Positions 24,412 to 37,862 of a stretch of 64,000 bases of DNA are shown one piece after another. A model generated the notes under the pieces. The model was given only the letters and a program-made list of their open reading frames with translations, was not told the origin of the DNA and searched no databases. How positions within the stretch are numbered: the stretch's first letter is position 1; every line of letters starts with the position of its first letter. A program made the translations under genes and the position numbers. The DNA is from Paracentrotus lividus (Eukaryota; Echinodermata; Echinoidea; Camarodonta; Echinidae): NCBI GenBank assembly GCA_940671915.1, contig CALNVZ010003435.1:16694861-16758860 (forward strand), read 5' to 3'.

Positions 24412-24699
24412 TTATGTGAACAGCCCTGTCAGACAACGGCCAGACCGTTGATGATTATATGCCATTTTGATTATCGAATTGTCGACGATTTGCAAATGGC
24501 TTGGAGGGTAGAACTGGACGTTTCCGATGACCGCCCTATACGTCATCACATGATATTAAAGATGCCGGGGGACATAAAGTCCCAGCCACATCAAGGCGAT
24601 CCCCTCCATATCTTGGGTGAATAATGCCGTACTCTGCATGTCAAAGTCACTTGTCAGTTGAGGTTCATCTTGGTTGTGTGGCGGACTATTGCTGGCCAT
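24412..24699 (-). CDS. Possible host exon with one hydrophobic segment (copy A)
   Basis: A frame opening at ATG (MASNSPPHNQ...) has an in-frame TGA shortly upstream. It would encode a polar acidic start, then a hydrophobic stretch (GIALMWLGLMSPASLISLM), then a basic run (YRGGHRKRP) and KPFANRRNN. This is the layout of a single membrane-spanning segment with a positive cytoplasmic side. The composition is complex, unlike the repeat-derived frames around it. In this copy the frame is interrupted by small indels near TATGTCCCCCGG. Copy B (34057-34366) is interrupted at a different point, so reading error is the likely cause. I do not recognise the family. Its downstream exons and splice donor are not identified. 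Confidence 0.3.
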
Positions 24700-26530
24700 T
24701 AGGATATAGAGTTTGTGTGACACTCACAGCTGCCTGCCCCTGGGAGTCAGGGCAGATTGTATGACTCGTCGCTTTGCTTAATATAAATGGATGTTTTTAG
24801 GTATGGTGACAATATAGAGAATGCTCCCCCGTTCCAATATATTCCAGATGACTTTGATGTCAGACGCCTTTCCCCTATCATTACTTTTCACTGTTTATCA
24901 TAATTCTATTCTAACTTTTTTAATTTGATGGATTTGCATGTTTGCGCATCCTCTTTTTGATAATAGACCTTGAAATACAAAGTCATAGCCTATCTTGAGA
25001 GACCATTCATTGTGTATTTGGACGAATAGTAAGGCGCATAAGATTTATTCAAGACCAATATTAGATTAGATGAGATTCACTCGATAAATGTACATATTAG
25101 GCACTAAAAGGCCTAGGGGAATCAGGAAGAGAAAATACCCACCGATATAACTAATTGGAAATGGTAAATGTTCACCTTTATTGGGCAGAAGAAATTACTC
25201 TTCGTGCTAACTACATTTATGATACCATATTTGTTAGAGAACTGCAGTGAGTGAACGGTGTGCCATAAAGTGACTGTGTGAAAACCTGGGAGCATCAATA
25301 TCAGTACAATGGTTGCCCGACATAACCAGAGCAAGGACCTGTATTTGTACGACTACATGAAAATAATGAAAAATCGTTTGAAAGGGGATATAGTGTATAG
25401 ACAAAATCCTCGAGAGGCTATTCGACGTTATTCTCACCTTATATGATTCATACATTCGTCCGCGCGCGAGAAATTAACTTCCATAGTTGCCCAAATTTCA
25501 AGAAAATAACTTAGAAACAACTCCAAATCAATGAAGGAAGTGCAAAATTCATGTTCACAGAACATTAAAAGGAAATGAAGCTTTAAAAAGTGACGCCTCG
25601 GAAGAAAAAATCAACAACAACAGTCTTTAGAACTATACTCCTTAAAATAATATACACTTTGATAATTCGTCAATTTAATGCATGACGAATATGAAAGTCA
25701 GGTGAAAATCCTACAGATTCATGTATTATACATAATATTTTGTCGAAGGACTATTAAATCAATAGGCTAATGAATAAAATATAAACCCCTCGGTAGGAGA
25801 ATATGAAACATTAAATGAAAATTACATTAGAAATCTTTGCAATGAAATACCGGCTGAACCCAATATGACCAAAAGTACTTTTTAAAAGTTTAACATGCAC
25901 TCTTTCAAACCGAAACCGTTATGTTGCTTTAATATTCTTTATGCTTCTTTCATAAATACTGCAAATGTGGTGTCCAACACGTGGCAAAACAGTCAACAAA
26001 AATACTATCATATCTTTAATTTCTGATAATGAAATGAACTATTTCTTAATCTTATTTTCATATAATTATAGATCCGTGCATTCCATATTGCATTATTCAT
26101 ATTAAGAAAATGCATGCTGCGGTCAGTCAAGTCTTTCGCCTTCACAAATTAAAAAAATAAACGGGCTTGCCTGAACCCTTTCTCTCCTTATCATGTCTTC
26201 CTTGTTGTTTTAAGTTGAAACAACAAATTCGAGCGATTTATATCTAATAAACAAGGATTGAGATAGTCAAGGGATTAATTATGGACATCCGAAACTTGGG
26301 CAACGCTTAATTTCAGAACGTGTACTAATAATCCATTCAATCAACATTACTGCAGTTTATTACACCGTATTATTATTGTACTTGGGCACCTTCGCGTGGC
26401 ACAATATCTGCATTTTAATTGTTATATGATTATTGATACTATTTATTATTATTTTCATTGTTACTATATATATTTTCATTACATATTATTGAATATATTA
26501 CTTATTATTACTACGATATTACATTATGTA

Positions 26531-27321
26531 GGGAGACCGGGATGGACGTTACAAAAATCACATCTTGGGCTAGATAATTTCTAATGAAAGAACTCACGCA
26601 CTCCATCTTGGGTCTGTATTAGCCTATTATGTTGGCTAAAACCTGAGGCATATAAAACTTGAAAACATGTAAACGCTAATAACTACAGCTTAATTAGTAA
26701 AGACATTTTTTTTTGTTAACAATATGTAAAAAAGGGGTAAGTTGACAATGTGGTAAATCTCTTATACCATACTTATGTTTCAACTTTCCAGTTTCTTGGC
26801 ATCGTTAACAGTAGATCAAGTAGAAGCTCCAGAATATACAAAAGTAATAAATAGAAAATAAAAAATTAACACCTGAAAATTGAGACAAAATGTAATTTTA
26901 CATATTATGTAATTGGGGTAAGTTGTTACATCGACATGGGGTAGGTTGTTGTAACAACCTACCCAATGGGTGATTTACACACAAAAATCAACTGTGGCAC
27001 AGCCATTAGGCAGAATTACAGGGCATGGCTGGGGGTATATTAGTGACATACATGTACTATATTTACAATACCAGACTATCATCATGTGCCTTCAGTTGTA
27101 AGAGCTATTACATTCATTTTCAATTTACTCTTTGAACTGTAAAAAATGGTTTTGTTGATTTACTTTTTATAAAACAACAGAGAAACCTCACGACACCGGC
27201 ATTCATCACAGCCTATGTGTAGGCTGTATATAGATGCCAGTTGCACATCCTCTCTTGTTCCAGCTTAGCACACTGAGAACTGTAACAACTGACCCGTGTA
27301 AACTTCCATCCCCGTCTCCCC
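26531..27321. mobile_element. GGGGAGACCGGGGATGG inverted-repeat element (copy A)
   Basis: About 790 bases between GGGAGACCGGGATGGACG and TTCCATCCCCGTCTCCCC. The ends are slightly degraded compared with copy B (36204-37004). The interior contains GGGGTAAGTTG and GGGGTAGGTTGTTG/CAACAACCTACCC motifs. ATT-type microsatellite lies on both sides. Confidence 0.75.
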
Positions 27322-27687
27322 TACTATTATTATCATTATTGCTACTATATCATTATTATTATTGTTGTTTTTGTTTGTTTCATTATTATTATTTGCTATT
27401 ATAAATTATTATTATTATCATTATTATAAATATTATTGTTACTAACTACTACTACTAGTTCTAGTACTACTACTAATGCTATTATCAATGATATTTATTG
27501 ATTAAACCATCTACTATCTATATTGAGGTTAAATGCAGAAAACGAGCAAAAGTCGTGTGCCTCCTAACCAGCAAGCCCTCGATCGAGATTTTAACCGACC
27601 AAGAGGTATCTCCATAAAATCAGAACCTCGTCCTCTCACAGCCCTAGACATGGTGTCTCCCTCGTCAATATCATCTCTACCCATCTG

Positions 27688-27689
<2 letters not shown>

Positions 27690-27741
<52 letters not shown>

Positions 27742-27780
27742 CACACACATCACACACTTTCTCTCTCTCTCTTCTCTCTC

Positions 27781-27821
<41 letters not shown>

Positions 27822-28109
27822 CCTACTTCCCCTACATTTTGGATGGGACCCCTTTCCCTCTTTCACCATCGTCTCCATCTCGCTTTATTATAACTTTAAA
27901 AAATTAAGTAAACTGACCAAAATATTATAGTATGAACAAATGTGAAGAATATTTTATTACTTAAACGTCTCCCCAATCGTTTTAAAAACCTTTTTAATAC
28001 CACTTGTACTTTCAATGTTTTTTCTCTCTCTCTTCGTCTCTAGCCGTCGACTCTCTTTTTTTCTCTCTATTTCTCTTTCTCCTCTCTCTCTCTCCCATCT
28101 CTTTCTCCA

Positions 28110-28155
<46 letters not shown>

Positions 28156-28160
28156 ATATA
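27690..28160. repeat. (CT)n-rich tracts (copy A)
   Basis: Two CT blocks (about 27691-27820, with a CA island, and about 28020-28152, ending in TATA) are separated by ~200 bases of AT-rich sequence. The Ser/Leu-rich open frames here are translations of these tracts. A (GA)n block follows at about 28707-28745. Confidence 0.9.
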
Positions 28161-29629
28161 TATATATATAAATATATTTGACCCCATCTTCCAAGGAAGC
28201 GTGCAGTGTGCTATAATAATTAATGTTGTGATATCATCGCTCTGCGTTTTCTTAACGATCGAAGAAATAAGGCCAAGACTTAAATAAAAGGCCGCCATTA
28301 ATCGAATCGAGGAAAGGTTAACGAGAGCTAAGATGGTGATTAATGATGAGAGCAGAGAGAGAGAGGTGATGATGTGATGGATGGGTGCAGAAAAGAGGAA
28401 GAGAGACTGGGTGGAGATTAAGCAAGATAGAGAGAAACTTACAAAGATATAGACGAGATATATAAGCTATGTGTCTATAAATAGTATGAGAACAAGTGAG
28501 ACGGTTTGACATATATAAAGAGAGAAATTAATATCGGTGATTCTTTACATAAATATGGTAGATTGCAGAGGAAGTGTTGCAAAAGTATGCAGGAAAATGG
28601 ATAAAACAGATTAAAGAAAATAAATACGAGCGAGACGTAGAAAGAAATGTGAAAAAATATATCAAAGGAGATATTGATAAACAGTGATAGAGAACGGGAC
28701 AGAAAGAGTGAGTGAGAGAGAGAGAGAGAGGGAGAGAGAGAGAGGGGGGGGGGAAAGAAGGAACAAATAACTTTAGTAAGATAGAGCAACAGAGAGAGGT
28801 GTTGAAATAAATATCTAAAAGAAGCAGAACATAACAATTGGAGAACATGAGAGAAGTGTGATAAAGAAAAAGGAGTTTCCAATTTCCTGTAGAAACGCAA
28901 GAGGGACAAGAAAAAACCAAACATAATACGAACGACATATTGTAGACGATTGTGAGCTATATTAAAAAGTCGTACCTCAATTGCTTGGAATTACTTTATT
29001 TGATAATGAAAGTACCAAGAAAGTGTCATAACACCACCAAATATATCCAGAGTAACGGAGTCATCCTAATAATCTAACGACATAGCTTACCTTTACTTCA
29101 GTGTTTTTAACATCCAAATTTAAAATTTGTAAGATTAGTTTTTGGCTCAGCGAATGCATAACGCACACATTTCTCCAATATCATGAATGATCAGATATCC
29201 ATGAATATGAGAATGTCTCAAGCTCAGTATAAAAATATGAAATCTAATAGAATAAAGCTTGACATCTGGATAAAATAGAGGAGAGGAAGAAAAGAGAAAA
29301 AAATAATTACAGACGAGCAAAAATAGCTGACATGGAATTGTATAAAGCTGTAGTTTGAACAAGTTATTATTACATATGATAATATACATGTAGCTTAAAA
29401 TCTGGTGTTTTGTCTTGATCTCGATAGGATAATCACGTTTGGGGTCGCTATCTTGTACAAAGCAATACAAAATCGTATGTTTACATTATTTAAATGAGCC
29501 GGTGCGTGTCAAGTGTCAGAGTGATTTAATAGAATATGACACGCGATCTGCTTTGGTGATCGATGTCAGTCTGGGATAATCAGTGAATTTTTTTCTAACG
29601 ATATCAAATTCTGATAACTGAACAGCTCA

Positions 29630-29770
29630 ACATCGTACAACAAACTACCCCTAAAACAATTGCCCAAAGGCAACTACCCCCAGAAGTATTTGGTTAGGAG
29701 TGTAGAATTAGCGGTACATTGTTAGGGGGTAGTTGTCCGGGGTAATTATCCATGGGTGTTGTACTAGAAC
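29630..29770. mobile_element. Small foldback with ACTACCCCC repeats (copy A)
   Basis: The ends ACAACAAACTACCCC and GGGTGTTGTACT are inverted. Inside are CAACTACCCCC and GGGGGTAGTTGTCCGGGG. At about 140 bases, with no coding capacity, it looks like a small MITE or the remains of one. Copy B is at 39330-39470. Confidence 0.5.
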
Positions 29771-29884
29771 CGTTCATTATTAAATTAGCATTGTTACGAG
29801 CGGATAAATGTTGTGTTTCAAAACATAGTGTTTTCACATGAAATAGTAATAGCGTCTAATGATAGTAAATCAACTGTAAGTTGT

Positions 29885-30545
29885 AATTTGACCCTTTTCC
29901 TGTACTTTGTGAATTTAAGTAATTCTGATTACTTCCCTTCTTTGTTTCCTTTTTAAAATTATGGATATTAATGATCGTATTGGTAATGATAGTTATAATG
30001 CTATTCTAATAACATCGCTGTAGCGACTAATAATGAATGGTTAATCGTTTAAAAGTTTTGAATCAAACTCCTTTCCTGTACTTTCGTGAATTTAGTTAAT
30101 TCTGATGGGTTTTTTTTTAATTGCGTCTATGAAAAATATTGATAGTAAGATCGTATTGTAGTACTCTTTTCATATCAATCGTGAAGTAGCTTCTAGTAAA
30201 ACGGTCTATCGATTGCAAGTACACGCTATCTCTCCTCAGCTTCGCTCGGAGACATATCTATCCAGCTTGCCTGGAAGTCATTGTTTTCTCGTCATTTTTA
30301 TCAAACGCTGAGAATTCGCTTAACTCTATTCATATCAGCAGTAGATAGCTACTACACGTAATAATGTACATTGGTTACAATCTCCTTATTTACTGAACCT
30401 CAGTGAATTCAAAAGTCTGTTTAATGTTTTTCAGTATTCTAATTCCTGTATACATCTATGAAAATATTTGTATATATACTAAATCGTATTGGTGTTATAC
30501 TCTATTCATATCAGTGGTAGATAAGCCTCTTTTGTGAAGAATAAT
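29885..30545. repeat. Degenerate tandem units
   Basis: CCTGTACTTTCGTGAATTTA-like and CTCTATTCATATCAG-like strings recur. The first is at about 29898 and 30072. The second, followed by GTAGATAG, is at about 30165, 30327 and 30500. This suggests two or three diverged copies of a unit 170-180 bases long. The same pattern is present in copy B at about 39595-40235. Confidence 0.55.
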
Positions 30546-30658
30546 TATTTAGAAGCTTCTCCGAGTAACAAGGGTGACAAAGAAAACTAAACAATTATGA
30601 TTAAATTGGGTTTAATTGTACGAATGTGGAAAGTTATACATTAGCGTGCAAAGGTTAA

Positions 30659-30787
30659 AGGGGTCCAACAGTGCTGAATACTGGTTGACGCCATCTACGT
30701 CTTCAACCCATCCGTACACGACACTTGACACACGCGGTGGCAATTAGTCTGAAGGGGTGGAAATTGTTTACGAGTAAATGGAAGAAG
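30659..30787. mobile_element. TTAA-flanked MITE, cut by the gap (copy A)
   Basis: First ~129 bases of the element that is complete at 40361-40533. It follows TTAA at 30655-30658 and stops at the 25-N gap, inside what would be the second arm of the hairpin. Confidence 0.75.
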
Positions 30788-30812
30788 NNNNNNNNNNNNN
30801 NNNNNNNNNNNN
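30788..30812. other. 25-N assembly gap
   Basis: Exactly 25 N between the end of copy A and the start of copy B. The sequence on each side is the far end of the same duplicated segment. Confidence 0.97.
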
Positions 30813-31072
30813 CCCCCCCCCCCACTTTCGGCTTAGCCCCTCCACTATCAAAAACGCTCCGCGGCCCCTGTTTGACGTCATCAACCGCGCCATTAAATGG
30901 GGGTAACTTTCCGAGTATTTGGAAGGGATGGCCTGGTTAAGGTTCGATCACCTTTTTATTAATACTGTTATGAAAAATGAATTTTATTGTTGTGTATTTA
31001 TGTTATACGCCTACTTAGCTTTCAATCAATGTAAGGTTGTAATCTACTGCCGTCCACCGATCTTTAAGCATC

Positions 31073-31400
31073 GAGGGGGGGGGGACGATCCCCCCAGAAA
31101 AAAAAATCGAGGGGGGGGGGACACGTTTTTCGTATCCCCTCTATTCGTTTTTTTACTTCTGTTGGGGGGGGGATGATGTGGGGTGGGGTGATGGGGGGGT
31201 GGGGGGGGGGTAGGTATTAATTTTTTCTGGCCTTTCGGCCAACAACGAGGTCATCAGGTATCAGCCATAGGGGTAGGGTTGGGGGGTCTATCGGCCGCTC
31301 ATCGATTTTTACTTCTCTTTTTTTTTTTTCTCTTTTTTTTTTCCTTTCCTTTTTTTGGGGGGGGGGGGCTAGGGGGGGGGCCCTGTTATCCGCTGCCTGT
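31073..31400 (+). mobile_element. G-run block ending in a hAT-like terminus (copy B)
   Basis: Counterpart of 21425-21752. It has the same alternating G, A and T runs, ending GGCCCTGTTATCCGCTGCCTG, a slightly altered terminus. Confidence 0.5.
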
Positions 31401-32358
31401 ATACCAGTGACATTCTCCTATATTTTCTAATATAATTATCATGAAATATCAATCTAGAAAGCTAAAAGGAAATGTTCACTCTTGCAACTGCATTTTTTGA
31501 CAAACTTTTCAAAAAGAGTTTTCATCAAAAATTTTCAAACTACAACAAACTTTTGTAAAGGAGCTGTACCACGTATACCAACAATACAGGTCGGGGTCAA
31601 GGACCAGGTTCATTCTGTTTTCAATTAAATCATGCATCGCTATTTAAAATGCAGTCAATGACATTGCACTCGGAAATGTGAAATTTCAAGACTTTTAAAT
31701 TATTACAAGGTGAATAATATTCAAACGTACATGCTCAAAATCAATCGCTCTTGCTTGTGATATGATTTAACTACATATCTAGCTTTCGAATAGACCTTGT
31801 ACTACCCGTTTTAACTTTTGTTGACACTCTTTCATACTCTCAGCGTTCTAAAAGATCAATGGCATATTATCAAGCGGGTCGAACATGTCGAAGGGGGTTC
31901 GTTTTGTGACTGCGTAAAAGGGAAATTGGCGTTATCGATCGCGTACTAAGAAACTCTCTAAAACGAGAGTCAATGAGCTGGGGGCAAGTGGAGGAAATAG
32001 AGGGTGTGGGTGCGTGGGTGTGTCAAGGTGTGTGGGTTAGGGTGGTCGAGTGCATGTGTATATGTGGAAGAGGGAGAAGCGTTTGTACTTACCCTTGTAG
32101 TGGTACATTATGGGCATTATTTCTTTGCGAAAGTATGAACGAAATATGTAAACAGTTTTAGGAGGAATTTTCATCATTTCGTTTGCTGATTATAGCCCCA
32201 CCAAAAACGGAGGTTTTCTACCTCTGGAAATATATAACCGGTACTGTTCACTCCCTTTTGTCAAAATAACAACTGAGATGTGGTGGCAGATACTATTACT
32301 TTGAACCGGTAATATCAATCTAAACTCGCGGCGAACCTCCTGAAATTTTTTAGTTAGG

Positions 32359-32624
32359 GTGGTATCTTACTTCGCGGAGACGTCTCCGCGACAGAATAGA
32401 AAATTTCGTCTCCGCGACGGATAAAAAGCATTAGAGACGTCTCCGATATCCCAGAGACGTATCAGAGACATCTCCGCGACAATTTATAAAAAAAAAAAAT
32501 CTGAATTAGTCCCAAATCCGGAGACTCAGTAGACGTCTCTGAGACGTCTCCGATACTTTTCATACGTCGCGAAGACGAAATTTTCTATTCTGTCGTGGAG
32601 ACGTCAAACTTTGTTTGATACCAC
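32359..32624. mobile_element. GTGGTATC foldback MITE (copy B)
   Basis: Counterpart of 22699-22965. GAGACGTCTCCGCGACAGAA and its near inverse GTCGTGGAGACGTC mark the two arms. Confidence 0.8.
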
Positions 32625-34056
32625 TCATTTCTATACATATTTAGCTCTGATAACTCTTAAAACATTTGGAGCGGAAACATTTTTGTCCAAAACAACCATT
32701 AATTCCGGGACTGTAGCTTAAATGACATGTAACAAAACCATGTCAAGACGAATGTTAAAAGGTTTGTTTTGAGGTCAAGATAGTTGGTATGTAATATAAT
32801 CGAGTTGTTATGGTTTAGGTTTTATGGATGTTATTTGCCTCTTATTTGTTCAGGATGTTCATTGGCTATTGTGCCCAGCACAAATCGATGCGTTGCTTAA
32901 AAGCTGGAATTTAGAATGCGTTGTGAAAAAGTTACATTTTAAAAATCTACATTTAAAGTTTTTAAACTAATGTTCAAGTACATGAAGTAAAATACATAAA
33001 TTTTAGAATGTTCAATTTGATTCGCCGTGCCGAACTTGGCGAAAAATCCCTCTTAATCTTGATTTAAAAGTTGAAAGTTATATCAATTTTAAAGGTTTAC
33101 TGAGTTGGGTTATAGGCAGCATATGTTATTTATTTTTCATATCATATTTCATCTTGACAAATTTTTATCTGAACGGAGGAAAAAAATGAAAGAAAAAAAT
33201 CTTAATGTGACATTTCTCAGAAATGTCACATTTCTCACTATCATATGGTGACGATTTTCGTGATGTCACATAGTGAACCAGCTTACTGGAACAGTTGGCC
33301 TCGTATGCGTGTAGGCATTGTGTATTTTACGTGAAGATTATTGAAGTGAATAGACCATGGAAAGCAGCCTATTCGCGATCACAATTCGGCATTGATTCCT
33401 TCGAAATAATAAATAAATAACCCATTTTTACGCAGTTGAACAACTTTTCAAATCCACAATTATACACACAATGGCTTATGCCCTTGTATACCAAATGATT
33501 AAAAAAAATGAAAAAATGAAGGAAAAAAATAAGGCAATATTGGACAAGCTTCATAACATTTCATAAATTTTATGAAGTTGGAACATAAATGTTTTCATGC
33601 CTAGTTAAGGATTTTATTATTTGCTAAATTAAGTCCTAGGCATCAAGGTGACGTGTACCAGGAGATATCTAATGCCTAATGCCTAATATGTAATGAAAAA
33701 TGAATGAATCCTAAACTGGTGTTGGTATAATTGAATTTCCATTCGAAACCAGCAAATGAAATCATATGTTTGACTCTCAAGATAGAACGAACATCATCTG
33801 TGGCGTACGTATCCAAATGTGTATGTGGGCAACCATTTTTATTTATTTTTTTCGTTTTTTTTTCCCCCCGTTTTTTTTTCGTTTTTTTTTTTTTTTTTTT
33901 TCTTTGGGGGGGGGGGAGTCTACACCGAGAAGTTCTAGCCTTCATCATTTAATTTTTCGACCCAGGTGAAGCAAATGATGCAAGTTCGAACAACATTATG
34001 TAATGCTGCATACAAACCCATGCGATCGTAACCAATGACCTACACCCTCACCACAG

Positions 34057-34366
34057 TCATGAGGCCTTCCAAATGTGATTATGTGAACAGCCTGTCAAAC
34101 AATCGCCAGACCGTTGATGATTATATGCCATTTTGATTATCGAATTGTTCCGACGATTTGCAAATGGCTTGGAGGGTAGAACTGGACGTTTCCGATGACC
34201 GCCCCTATACGTCATCAATGATATTAAAGATGCGGGGGACATAAGTCCCAGCCACATCAAGGCGATCCCCTCCATATCTTTGGGTGAATAATGCCGTACT
34301 CTGCATGTCAAAGTCACTTGTCAGTTGAGGTTCATCTTGGTTGTGTGGCGGACTATTGCTGGCCAT
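34057..34366 (-). CDS. Possible host exon with one hydrophobic segment (copy B)
   Basis: Counterpart of 24412-24699. Here the second half (ATG of MEGIALMW through AYNHQRSG) is open. The first part (MASNSPPHNQDEP, start codon at 34364-34366) is in another frame because of one extra A in CCCAAAG relative to copy A. The end of the frame differs between copies (TAA after LFT in copy A, TGA after WKAS here), partly through substitutions. Function unknown. Confidence 0.3.
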
Positions 34367-36203
34367 TAGGATATAGAGTTTGTGTGACACTCACAGCTGG
34401 CCTGCCCCTGGGAGTCAGGGCAGATTGTATGACTCGTCGCTTTGCTTTATATAATGGATGTTTTTAGGTATGGTGACAATATAGAGAATGCTCCCCGTTC
34501 CAATATATTCCAGATGACTTTGATGTCAGACGCCTTTCCCCCTATCATTATCTTCACTGTTATCATAATTTCTATTCTAACTTTTTTAATTTGATGGATT
34601 TGGCATGTTTGCGCATCCTCTTTTGATAATAGACCTTGAAATACAAAGTCATAGCCTATCTTGAGAGACCATTCATTGTGTATTTGGACGAATAGTAAGG
34701 CGCATAAGATTTTATTCAGACCCATTAGATTAGATGAGATTCACTCGATAAATGTACATATTTAGGCACTAAAAGGCCTAGGGGAATCAGGAAGAGAAAA
34801 TACCCACCGATATAACTAATTGGAAATGGTAAATGTTCACCTTTTATTGGGGCAGAGAAATTACTCTTCGTGCTAACTACATTTATGATACCATATTTGT
34901 TAGAGAACTGCAGTTGAGTGAACGGTGTGCCATAAAGTGACTGTGTGAAAACCTGGGAGCATCAATATCAGTACAATGGTTGCCCGACATAACCAGAGCA
35001 GGACCTGTATTTGTACGACTACAATGAAAATAATGAAAAATCGTTTGAAAGGGGATATAGTGTATAGACAAAATCCTCGAGAGGCTATTCGACTTATTCT
35101 CACCTTATATGAATTCATACATTCGTCCGCGCGCGAGAAATAACTTCCAGTAGTTGCCCAAATTTCAAGAAAATAACTTAGAAACAACTCCAAATCAATG
35201 AAGGAAGTGCAAATTCATGTTCACAGAACATTAAAAAGGAAATGAAGCTTTAAAAGTGACGCCTCGGGAAAGAAAAATCAACAACAACAGTCTTTAGAAC
35301 TACTCCTTAAAATAATATACACTTTGATAATTCGTCAATTTAATGCATGACGAATATGAAGTCAGGTGAAAATCCTACAGATTCATTATTATACATAATA
35401 TTTTGTCGAAGACTATTAAATCAATAGGCCTAATGAATAAAATATAAACCCCTCGGTAGGAGAATATGAAACATTAAATGAAAATTACATTAGAAATCTT
35501 TTGCAATGAAATACCGGCTGAACCCAATATGACCAAAAGTACTTTTTAAAAGTTTAACATGCACTCTTTTCAAACCGAAACCGTTATGTTGCTTTAATAT
35601 TCTTTTATGCTTCTTTCATAAATACTGCAAATTGTGGTGTCCAACACGTGGCAAAACAGTCAACAAAATACCTATCATAATCTTTAATTTCTGATAATGA
35701 ACTATTTCTTAATCTTATTTTCATATAATTATAGATCCGTGCATTCCATATTGCATTATTCATATTAAGAAAATTGCATGCTGCGGTCAGTCAAGTCTTT
35801 CGCCTTCACAAATTAACAAAATAACGGGCTTGCCTGAACCCTTTCTCTTCCTCTTATCATGTCTCTCCTTTGTTGTTTTAAGTTGAACACAAATTCGAGC
35901 GATTTATATCTAATAAACAAGGATTGAGATAGTCAATCGGGATTAATTATGGACATCCGAACTGTGGCAACGCTTAATTTCAGAACGTGTACTTAATAAT
36001 CCATTCAATCAACAATTACTGCAGTTTATTACACCGTATTATTATTGTACTTGGGCACCTTCGCGTGGCACAATATCTGCATTTTATTGTTATGATGATT
36101 ATTGATACTATTATTATTATTTTCATTGTTACTATAATAATTATTTTCATTATCATTATTATGAATATTATTATTATTATTACTACTATTATTACAATTA
36201 TTA

Positions 36204-37004
36204 GGGGAGACCGGGGATGGACGTTACAAAATTCACATCTTGGGCTAGATAATTCTAATGAAAGAACTCACGCACTCCATCTTGGGTCTGTAGTTAGCCT
36301 ATTATGTTGGCTAAAACCTGAGGCATATAAAACTTGAAAACATGTAAACGCTAATTAACTACAGCTTAATTAGTAAAGACATTTTTTTTTGTTACAATAT
36401 GTAAACATACGGGGTAAGTTGACAATGTGTAAATCTCTTATACCATACTTATGTTTCAACTTTCCAGTTTCTTGGCATCGTTAACAGTAGATCAAGTAGA
36501 GCTCCAGAATATACAAAAGTAATAATAGAAATATAAAAATATTAACACCTGAAAATTGAGACAAAATGTAATTTTACATATGTAATGTAATTGGGGTAAG
36601 TTGTTACATCGACATGGGGTAGGTTGTTGTAACAACCTACCCAATGGGTGATTTTACACACAAAAATCAACTGTGGCACAGCCATTAGGCAGAATTACAG
36701 GGCATGGCTAGGGGGTATATTAGTGACATACATGTACTATATTTACAATACCAGACTATCATCATGTGCCTTCAGTTGTAAGAGCTATTACAAATTTCAA
36801 TTTTCAATTTACTTTGAACTGTAAAAAATGGTTTTTGTTGATTTACTTTTTAATAAAACAACAGAGAAACCTCACGACCGGCAGTTCATCACAGCTATGT
36901 GTAGGCTGTATATAGATGCCAGTTAGCACATCCTCTCTTGTTCCAGCTTAGCACACTGAGAACTGTAACAACTGACCCGTGTAACTTCCATCCCCGGTCT
37001 CCCC
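36204..37004. mobile_element. GGGGAGACCGGGGATGG inverted-repeat element (copy B, best preserved)
   Basis: 801 bases between GGGGAGACCGGGGATGGACG and its inverse (TTCCATCCCCGGTCTCCCC); TIRs of about 25 bases including GTTACA. Inside are two GGGGTAAGTTG motifs and a near-perfect palindrome GTAGGTTGTTGTAACAACCTAC. It sits within a TTA/ATT microsatellite (about 36060-36203 and 37005-37190), so it probably inserted into the microsatellite. No coding frame; superfamily not assigned. Confidence 0.8.
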
Positions 37005-37377
37005 TACTATTATTATCATTATTGCTACTATTATCATTATTATTATTGTTGTTTTTGTTGTTGTCATTATTATTATTATTGCTATTATAATTATTATTAT
37101 TATTATCATTATTATAAATATTATTGTTACTACTACTACTACTAGTTCTAGTACTACTACTATGCTATTATCAATGATATTATTATTGATTAAACCCATC
37201 TACTATCTATATTGAGGTTAAATGCAGAAAACGAGCAAAAGTTCGTGTGCCTCCTAACCAGCAAGCCCTCGATCGAGATATTACCGACCAAGAGGTATCT
37301 CCATAAAATCAGGAACCTCGTCCTCTCACAGCCCTAGACATGGTGTCTCCCTCGTCAATATCATCTCTACCCATCTG

Positions 37378-37862
<485 letters not shown>

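Larger units (their letters stand above)
21171..30787. repeat. Direct duplication, copy A (~9.6 kb)
   Basis: Matches 30813-40491 in the same orientation at an offset of about 9643. Copy A ends at GGAAGAAG, directly against the 25-N gap, while copy B continues past the same point into unique sequence. The start lies in the C run of a hAT-like MITE. Differences are mainly single-base indels, with a few substitutions (for example around 24430-24440). Apart from the features listed separately, the interior is AT-rich sequence without a recognisable gene. Confidence 0.95.

Noticed and set aside
25122-25455. Hydrophobic minus-strand frames that look like membrane helices (also 34883-35193)
   Set aside because: Two overlapping frames are both open, the hydrophobicity follows T-rich composition, and the frames differ between copies.
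27533-27907. Long Ser/Leu-rich open frames in CT and GA tracts (also 28475-28938, 37326-37582, 38198-38630, 48969-49401, 56269-56871)
   Set aside because: They are direct translations of dinucleotide repeats, occur on several frames at once, and have no conserved motif.
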